This document shows, piece after piece, positions 63,863 through 64,000 of a DNA stretch of 64,000 bases. The first letter of the stretch is position 1; each line of letters starts with the position of its first letter. The translations under genes were made by a program, and so were the position numbers. The DNA comes from JBHHZJ01 sp046758005 (lineage in GTDB: Bacteria > Pseudomonadota > Alphaproteobacteria > Kiloniellales > J153). Under the pieces are notes generated by a model, which made no database searches, was not told the DNA's origin, and worked only from the letters and a program-made list of their open reading frames with translations. The DNA is taken from the NCBI GenBank assembly GCA_046758005.1, contig JBHHZJ010000001.1, positions 1 to 64,000 of the forward strand, written 5' to 3'.

Positions 63863-64000
63863 TCACCGGGTCCGCTCCATGGTCACCGCCAGCCAGCCCC
63901 ACTTGACGACGTACGCGGCCCCGGAAAGGAAGGTGGTCAGCGCCACAATATAGACGAGCGCGCTGGAAATGAACGGCAGCGCGAGGCCGAGGCCCAGCTC
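63863..64000 (-). CDS. C-terminal part of CDP-alcohol phosphatidyltransferase-like gene
   Basis: Only the last 45 residues and the stop are in the window; the start is beyond 64000. The visible sequence is hydrophobic (ALPFISSALVYIVALTTFLS), followed by GAAYVVKWGWLAV and a short basic end. A terminal membrane helix of this type occurs in CDP-alcohol phosphatidyltransferases such as PgsA, which often precede perM-like genes, but the CDP-binding motif is not in view. The identification is tentative. Confidence 0.5.
   Translation of the reverse strand, partial: ELGLGLALPFISSALVYIVALTTFLSGAAYVVKWGWLAVTMERTR

Overview
The window comes from the chromosome of a G+C-rich alphaproteobacterium, probably of the Rhodospirillales kind; genus cannot be told. 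The evidence is the gene set: the DivK-PleD cell-cycle pair, an HdaA-type DnaA regulator next to a PerM-like membrane protein and the ppk-ppx pair, an EipB envelope protein, a DNA polymerase IV with an N-terminal zinc-ribbon extension, and cysteine-free ribosomal protein L33. There is no rRNA, CRISPR array, intact insertion sequence or prophage. One tRNA (Ser, anticodon GCU) is present.

Layout. 0-4.4 kb: a cut-off gene, a single-PDZ HtrA protease, a Rieske protein without its usual petB/petC partners, an AhpD-like protein, a DUF411 protein, then a decayed stretch with an IS3-type orfA relic next to tRNA-Ser. 4.5-13.7 kb: metabolic and stress genes, including two closely similar glutathione transferases, a PLP cluster with a serine hydroxymethyltransferase variant (active-site residues suggest alpha-methylserine use) beside a PhyH dioxygenase, a double cupin and an amidohydrolase. 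13.8-19.4 kb: gatC-gatA and gatB, separated by four opposite-strand genes (lipoprotein, helical protein, small membrane-anchored protein, possible lysozyme-like protein). This is the most likely undescribed system here. 19.6-25 kb: ruvX, ketopantoate-reductase-like, CaiB-like and DMT transporter genes. 25.1-34.6 kb: a long plus-strand run pyrB-pyrC-plsY-dprA-topA-rnr. 34.8-44.9 kb: ctpA, rpmG, divK-pleD, a ROK kinase coupled to dinB, eipB, a hydroxyacid dehydrogenase and a small diguanylate cyclase. 44.9-52.7 kb: agmatine deiminase, a lipoprotein, aspS divergent from a HAD phosphatase and rnd, an M23 peptidase and a cytochrome P460. 53-64 kb: TPR protein, two uncharacterised or methyltransferase-like genes, then the ppx-ppk, sixA (amber-interrupted), JmjC-like, SDR, hdaA, perM neighbourhood and the tail of a CDP-alcohol phosphatidyltransferase-like gene.

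How genes work together. gatCAB, aspS and tRNA-Ser serve translation (GatCAB probably amidates misacylated Asn/Gln tRNA). pyrB and the overlapping pyrC-like gene make or scaffold an aspartate transcarbamoylase. ppk and ppx make and degrade polyphosphate. divK, pleD, the second GGDEF protein and hdaA link c-di-GMP, cell cycle and replication control. topA, rnr, dprA, ruvX, dinB and rnd are nucleic-acid housekeeping.

Oddities: rnr has no ordinary start codon for its conserved N-terminus and lies in the same frame as topA; the sixA-like gene carries an in-frame TAG at codon 13; pyrC lacks the HxH metal motif; gatB and aspS each contain an internal patch with clearly lower G+C and different codon choice; several inverted repeats sit in promoter or gene-end positions. 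All functional calls rest on reading motifs; no database search was run.
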